From the NCBI GenBank assembly GCA_038503075.1, contig JBCAML010000016.1, forward strand, positions 558,001 to 622,000: a stretch of 64,000 bases of DNA, given 5' to 3'. Shown one piece after another: positions 58,599 to 64,000 of this stretch. Position 1 is the stretch's first letter. Every line of letters starts with the position of its first letter. The notes beneath the pieces are model-generated. The model was not told the origin of the DNA and made no database searches. It saw only the letters and a list, made by a program, of their open reading frames with translations. Origin of the DNA: Gyromitra esculenta (Eukaryota > Ascomycota > Pezizomycetes > Pezizales > Discinaceae). The translations under genes were made by a program, and so were the position numbers.

Positions 58599-60182
58599 CT
58601 ACAAAAACACTGAAATAATGATTGCAATGATTAAGATATACCAACCTGTCATCTGCAACTGCGAGGCATTTGATACTCTTTTCCCACAACATTTCCTGTC
58701 ATATGTTACATTATTCACTTTCGCTGCGACCTCAAACACAGATCCCTTTCCTGCATCATAAAAATCGACTAACAAGAAGTTAGGATATCTCCCCCACATC
58801 TCTATCACGCACCACATCAGCCTTCAAGGAACCAACACAGGCCACGCGCATACATACTATCACAGCTCTGCGCCTGAACGCCCAGAGACCCGAACCCAGA
58901 AACGGCATTTGTTTGATTAATAGCCACAGTATTTGGGATCAGCAAGGCCTCACCCATGATATCTAGCTCAACATTGAGATTATGATTTGCCATGTACAGT
59001 TTTCCTTCAGTGTCATCTTTAGGCTGCTCTGGCGGGCGGTCAATGTTGCAAGGGAAAGCCTCATTTGTTTGGGAGAACGGGGTTTCGAACATATAGCTGA
59101 ACTCGTCAAGTATGTATGGGACGAGACCTTCATCCGCTTTGTAATCCATGAACACTACAGCTCTGGTTCCTGGCGAGAATTTCTAGGTTAGATATCACTC
59201 GGTTTGATCATAGATACGTTGATGACACACCTGTCAAGATCATCTCTGAGAGAGTTGGCCACTCGCTACATTTTATATTGCGTTTTGGAGGAATGTAAGC
59301 CATATCTGCCATGCCAGATTTTTCCATGGGTGCGGTATAATTGCCTATATCCACGAAATCGCCATTTCCGACCAAGATTGTAACGACCTCAAACGGATTG
59401 CGTTTTAGCCAGTTTACCACGGTTTTAAGCCAGTCTTCCATTTTCCCAGCGTTAAGAACGTCGCAGCTTTTTGCGGGTTATAGGTAAGTACATTAGCCCC
59501 GAATAGGTGTGATAATTACTTACCTAGTATGACAGAGATATAACGTTCCGTTCGCCATGTGTGTCTGGCCCTGTACTAACAAACCGGGGTTTTAAGAAAT
59601 ACCGAACCAAGTCTTGGGGCCCAAGGAGAAATACATACGCATACGGATTCCGTCGTCTAATTGGGTCGTTACATCCAAGTGTTGGTTCGCAGCAGCATTA
59701 TTCTCCCGAACAAACGGCGAATTATGCGTTCCCACATTCGTAATATTGCCATACGACCGCCCACAAAACTCAACGTGTAGATTACACGGCTGTGTATTTT
59801 GGGGGAGATGAGAATGTGTAATCGTTTTCGTTCCATTCAAACGGGTCAGTGTTGAAGTTACGATATGCGTAGCAGTACGTGTGACGGTCCCATTCCACGT
59901 AGGTGAGGGGGCGACTGTCGGGCTCAAAGCTTCATGGTAGTAAGTACCACTTAATAGAAGCTCTTTATATGATGCGTTCGATTTTCCTCTACGCCCTGTC
60001 GAGTTTACCGACGAGTGTTCTGTGGGACTCGCGGATGGTGAAAGAGCGAAGCTGGTTAACGACACAGATGGATTTAAGGAAGTAACTGTCAATGATACTT
60101 TCGAGGTTTTCTGACCTTGGGCGAGAGCTACAAAGCATCTCAAATACCAACAGACGGTCAAGAGTATCCAAAAATTCGCCAT
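58599..60182 (-). CDS. Secreted PLC-like phosphodiesterase, probably GPI-anchored
   Basis: Exons from the 5' end: 60182-59639, 59575-59524, 59466-59229, 59182-58858 and 58801-58599, giving 453 residues. Residues 1-22 form a signal peptide (ILLTVCWYLRCFVAL). A Ser/Thr-rich stalk of about 100 residues follows, then a PI-PLC X-type TIM barrel: CNLHVEFCGRSYGNIT, the first catalytic His in NVGTHNSPFV, LQGQTHMANGTLYLCHTS with the second His, WLKRNPFEVVTILVGNGD and AVVFMDYKAD. The C-terminus has a polar stretch and a 14-residue hydrophobic tail (WYILIIAIIISVFL), as for GPI attachment. The last intron was needed because the exon 4 frame otherwise stops just short of the family motif WGRYPNFLLVDFY. 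Many fungal secreted proteins of this type have no known substrate. Confidence 0.82.
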
Positions 60183-60631
60183 CTCGACTTTTTCAGGGCT
60201 CCGAGAACAACGTCACACCCAAGTGTTTTAGTAGATACAGAAACGGTGCCACTGAAGGCTAAACTAGCCAAAACCAACTTTTAGTAGTAGCCCTTCTTAC
60301 TAACCAGGAGTGTATGACTAATATAATTATAGCCTCTCAAACCGTGCTATTATTCCCACTACGGCTGAGTGTCGGTCCAAGAATCATAAACATCACGGTA
60401 ACCTCCGCGACTATATAATATCATGACGATGCTCAGTTCAAGTTCGAATGCTGAAAAGGTACATTACAGACACTATGTCATAGTCCCAGGCCTGACTAAA
60501 ACTGAGAAGAGACGCTGCCGGAAACCTAGAACAGTGTTCCTGGCCCTGAATCTGTTTGACGAGATCCACAATAATCACCAACCAAAATGATCTTTGCGAG
60601 GCCTTGCCCTCGGGGCTCAAGGCCATCCGAA
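60183..60631. other. Shared upstream region of the PLC-like and Sur7-like genes
   Basis: Divergent start codons; no repeat or regulatory word could be assigned. Confidence 0.45.
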
Positions 60632-61599
60632 ATGCACAAAATCCCAATTCGCCGACGAAAGCAAATGACCATAGCAGCAGAGTTCTGTACCGCCATTTCC
60701 CTCGCGACCACGACTTTAGTGTTCCTGGGTAATACGCATCTCAACAAAGCTGTAGACGGTATCTATTTCCTCAAAATAGACACTTCGTCTCCATACCCAC
60801 CACAGGAATCAGAATTTGCAGACTCGATCATGGAATATATCACAAATCTCAGTGGAGCCAAGCTAGCCCACTTTTACCAAGTCGGATTGTGGAACTACTG
60901 TGAAGGGTATGAAGATAAAGGGATCACATACTGCTCGGACCCAACAGTCACACACTATTTTAATCCAGTAGAGATGATGGTCTCGAAGGCTCTCCCTGCG
61001 AAATACGGCAAGTTTATTCTCCACAGCCTTAACGAATTAGTTTTCTCCTTTCTCGCTCTACTGTAATTGCTTGTTACTGAACTAATATTAACGATATGCA
61101 CCCTAGAACCCAAAGGCATGGCCAGAGCCCTCCACAACGCTCAAAACGCCAGCAAAGCAATGTTCTCCTGCTACTTCCTCGGTGGCGCCTTCAGTCTATT
61201 ATCTCTCGTGACCGGTCGGTCCTTCCTCCCCTCCCAAATTCAATTCCCTAGACCCAACTAACTAAACCAAACACAGACTGGATCTCAATCTTATCATATC
61301 GAAACTACCTCCTCACCTCCGTCTTCTCCTTCATCAGCGCCCTATTCACCGTCATCGCAGCATCAACGTCTACGCACTTATTCATGAAGTTCTGGTCCTG
61401 GTTAGATAGGACGCCGGATCTAACAGTGCATAGCCGTTTAGGCGGGAAGATGTATACATGTGTTTGGACCGCGGCGGTGTTTTCGTGGGTAGCGTTTGCT
61501 TTCCATATTAAGGTTGCATTATTGCCTGCGAGTGGGAAGCCGGGGTGGAAGATGGCGACGCCGGTGGAGAGGGATGGGGAGTGGTGTGGGAAGGTGTGA
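60632..61599 (+). CDS. Sur7/PalI family membrane protein
   Basis: Exons 60632-61007, 61107-61214 and 61277-61599 give 268 residues with four membrane spans: TIAAEFCTAISLATTTLVFL, MFSCYFLGGAFSLLSLVTG, LLTSVFSFISALFTVIAA and CVWTAAVFSWVAFAFHI. The extracellular loop has LWNYCEGYEDKGITYCSDP, the Cys pair typical of Sur7 proteins, which mark plasma membrane domains (eisosomes). The first intron appears to be of the GC-AG type (G|GCAAGT donor at 61008), the only choice I found that keeps frame. An in-frame ATG at 60587 would add 15 residues; the internal ATG at 60632 is preferred because the extra part is not conserved-looking. Confidence 0.82.
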
Positions 61600-62342
61600 A
61601 ATATGGGGGGGTAAGGTATTGGGCATCAAGAAGTTGCAGTGTGAACCATTGGTAGCTGAACACGCTGGATCAGCACATGAATAACGAATGGCATCTCTAG
61701 AATCTACGAAGTACCGGACGATAGAGACACGTCTATTCCACATACAATCACTCGTCTTTAAATACTAATCCAACTAACCCAATAAAACTATGGTATACCA
61801 ATCCCTACACCTTTCATCCATCATTAATACTCGCCACTCATAATTTATCACTCATCCACAAAACTGAAAGAAAACGTTATAAAAAGAACCAACCATTGAT
61901 AATAATATTCTACAAACAAAAAACTAAATTACAAAACCTAATATACCCAAACCAAGAACCTAGGAAAGAAAAAAAAGAAATCCCTATAGACCGAAGAAAA
62001 AAACCATGGATTTATACCTATGCAATGAATAATGGATAGAACACTTGCCATTCCCCCTAAGGTATCAATTCGCAGTTCTACCACCAAGAAAACCGATGTG
62101 AGATGAAATTGATCAAGGGGAAGGGTATAAAGTAAGCGAGAAAAAAATGTCGCTCACCCAGATTCTGTAGGGCAGAAAAACCGTTCGTCAAAAAATAAAT
62201 AGTAAAAAGTAAAATAATAAAAAAGACTCCGCTCCGATCCTTGGATATCCGTTTTTGGTTCCATTGCACTTGAAAAAAAAAAGCTCATCTAGATAAACGC
62301 CACAACATATTCCGTTCTCCCACCCTTTCCATATCGTAGGCG
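61600..62342. other. Convergent 3' flanks
   Basis: AT-rich; no gene or clear repeat. Confidence 0.5.
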
Positions 62343-63813
62343 TCACGGTTTCGACGAAGGAGCATCATCAGCGTCCGCCTTCTGCTTTTCACTTCCTGGC
62401 CTCTTGACCACGTCCTGTCTCGGTGATGGATTTGGAATCGGTTCTTCCCGCTTTTCCTCTAATATCCGTACAGATGGTTTCGCATCCTCAGGATTCTTCG
62501 CCTCAACTACTGGCTGCTCCACCATCCCATCCTTTTGTAGCTCCTTCTCTTTCTCCGCCTCCCTCTTTTTAGCCTCTTTGTCTCGCATATGCATTTCCTC
62601 CGCAGCTCTCAATCCATCCCTAGCGGCCTTGACCATCGCATCGATACCTTTATCGTCTATCATACCTTTCAACGGTTCCATAGGCTCCTTCCTCGGCTTC
62701 ACCTTCTGGGCAAACCTAACCTCAGTCTTATGGAACCGCCACCCATCTAGCGTCTCCGGATTGAACGAAGCCGTCACATCGATACCGACAACCATGTTGT
62801 TCCCGCCAACTTGGACAATTCCATCGATGATAACATGGCCCTTTGGCGGAGGTGGCGGGCGCCATGAACGCCGTAGTTTCGTCTGCGTATCGCCGAGACC
62901 TTTCATGACCGCCGCACCGCCGATGGCAACTAAGCCGCCCATGTTTTCCATCGGTTGACTAGTGGCATTGACGGCCTGCAGCCAGGCTACTGTATCCACA
63001 AGTGAACTATAGAGGGAGTACAATACCCATTTGGGGTATAGAGTGGTTGTGAGACGATGCATGGTATCCCCAGGGATCGGACGGGAGATCCATTCGTATT
63101 TAAGAGCTGAAAGACGGAGTGGGTGGAGGATCCCATTGCTGTTGTTTTGGTCACGGGGGACGGGAGAGATTTGGAGACCTTTGCGAGTGTATTCTTGGGG
63201 CGGACCAACCCTGAGAGGAGATGTTTTGTGAGTTAAGGTGAGGTATAGGGATAAGGAGAGCTTACGGGTAATGGTAGTAGAGTATTGATGCTTCAGCTTT
63301 CACATTGCCACCGAATTTGGATTTATTGTTTTTCTCAAGATGGACTACGAGGGTTTCGAGGACCTTGGCTGTGTGCGGATTCTGTTAGCTGCAAAAGACT
63401 TTACTCAACACACTGCTTCATTCAAAAAAAAAAGAGAAGATGAACAGGGGAAAAATAAAAATAATAGTAATAAATAAAGACTCACCCCTCGCAGCAGCCA
63501 CTTTTTTCTTATCCTGATTAAATTTAATAAACGCCTGAAATTCAGGATCCGAAACTTCATATCTCTTCAACGGCTGGGCCTCAGCAAAGCCCAGCGGTAT
63601 AAACAAGGGTTCCTCCCACCCCCCACCGAATATCTGTAGCACGGTGTTGGCCGTAACATGGATTCCACTCAATATCAAAAACGCCTTTAGAAATGGATTA
63701 AGCCGTCTATGCTGAACGAAGCGGACTCGGTAGAGGTTTTGTTTGTCTTGCTGGGCGGCAAGCTTGACGGGAATGTGGGAGTACGAGAGAAATGATCTGA
63801 GGTTTTTGAACAT
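62343..63813 (-). CDS. Uncharacterised protein, possibly mitochondrial membrane
   Basis: Exons from the 5' end: 63813-63486, 63368-63266 and 63210-62343, giving 432 residues in clean frame. The N-terminus MFKNLRSFLSYSHIPVKLAAQ is basic and amphipathic, like a mitochondrial presequence, and is followed by one hydrophobic span (PFLKAFLILSGIHVTANTVLQIF). The middle contains a compact region (VGPPQEYTRKGLQISPVPRD, then KGHVIIDGIVQVGGNNMVVGIDVTASFNP) with a TIM21-unlike pattern, and the last 130 residues are highly charged and helical (KEAKKREAEKEKELQKDG). An alternative start at 63915 would add 34 residues; the internal start is favoured by the presequence. I do not recognise the family. Confidence 0.7.
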
Positions 63814-64000
63814 GGTGGAGTCGAGTCCAGCTGGGGGAGCGGCGTATGCCGCCGGGATAAGGACCTCGACCGGGAGAGCGATATTAGAGTCGTGGGCGAG
63901 TATGCAGCAGGACAAAAAGTCACCCTGAACCCACGATAGCCAGGGGAATCAGGGGCAGAATAGAGGGGGTGAGGAGGAGTGGCGGGGCCGTGGAGCGCAG
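63814..64000. other. Upstream region at the window edge
   Basis: Probable promoter and 5' UTR of the minus-strand gene; no other feature. Confidence 0.4.

Noticed and set aside
1..64000. CRISPR arrays, operons, riboswitches
   Set aside because: None seen, and not expected in fungal nuclear DNA of this kind.

Overview
The window is nuclear DNA of a filamentous fungus, most likely an ascomycete of the Pezizomycotina. The evidence is many short introns (about 48-130 bp) with fungal splice signals, a Sur7-type membrane protein, a fungal Cox8, an F-box/ankyrin gene group, a lone 5S rRNA gene, and AT-rich intergenic DNA full of decayed mobile elements. In one long inverted-repeat pair all visible differences are transitions, as repeat-induced point mutation would leave. 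I cannot name the species; a Pezizomycete is a guess.

Layout. 1-5.8 kb is GC-rich and gene-dense: the 5' three quarters of UTP12/DIP2 (minus) and, divergent to it, RRP44/DIS3 (plus). 5.8-8.5 kb is AT-rich and holds a 5S rRNA gene. 8.5-14.2 kb is the RNA polymerase I largest subunit (minus, 7 exons). 14.4-18.1 kb is a tandem group of three F-box/ankyrin units: one intact, two broken, the last interrupted by a nest of short inverted-repeat elements. 19.2-21.0 kb is a HIRIP3-like nuclear protein. 21-29.3 kb and 30.7-34.5 kb are gene-poor and rich in foldback/MITE-like elements, with a small Cys/His protein (23.3-23.5 kb) and an aminoglycoside-phosphotransferase-like (APH) kinase (29.4-30.7 kb). 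34.5-36.7 kb is nucleoporin NDC1; 37.8-40.6 kb AP-1 beta adaptin; 41.4-45.8 kb Elongator subunit ELP1; 46.6-46.9 kb COX8; 47.7-51.3 kb the exosome helicase MTR4. 52.5-54.0 kb is a second APH-like kinase, paralogous to the first and ending in a CaaX-like tail. 55.6-56.5 kb is a four-repeat Cys/His-rich protein of a kind I do not recognise. 57.6-58.2 kb is a TRAPPC2L-like protein, 58.6-60.2 kb a secreted, possibly GPI-anchored PLC-like phosphodiesterase, 60.6-61.6 kb a Sur7 family protein, and 62.3-63.8 kb a conserved-looking protein of unknown function.

Functional links. Four housekeeping genes serve ribosome and RNA metabolism: UTP12 (SSU processome), RPA190 (pre-rRNA synthesis), RRP44 and MTR4 (nuclear exosome); a 5S gene lies among them. 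They are spread over 50 kb and look independent, not a cluster. The most novel material is the Cys/His repeat family (two loci), the APH-like pair with one CaaX-like tail, and the diversity of short inverted-repeat elements. All exon borders were inferred by eye from splice consensus, reading frame and remembered family motifs; no search or alignment was run.
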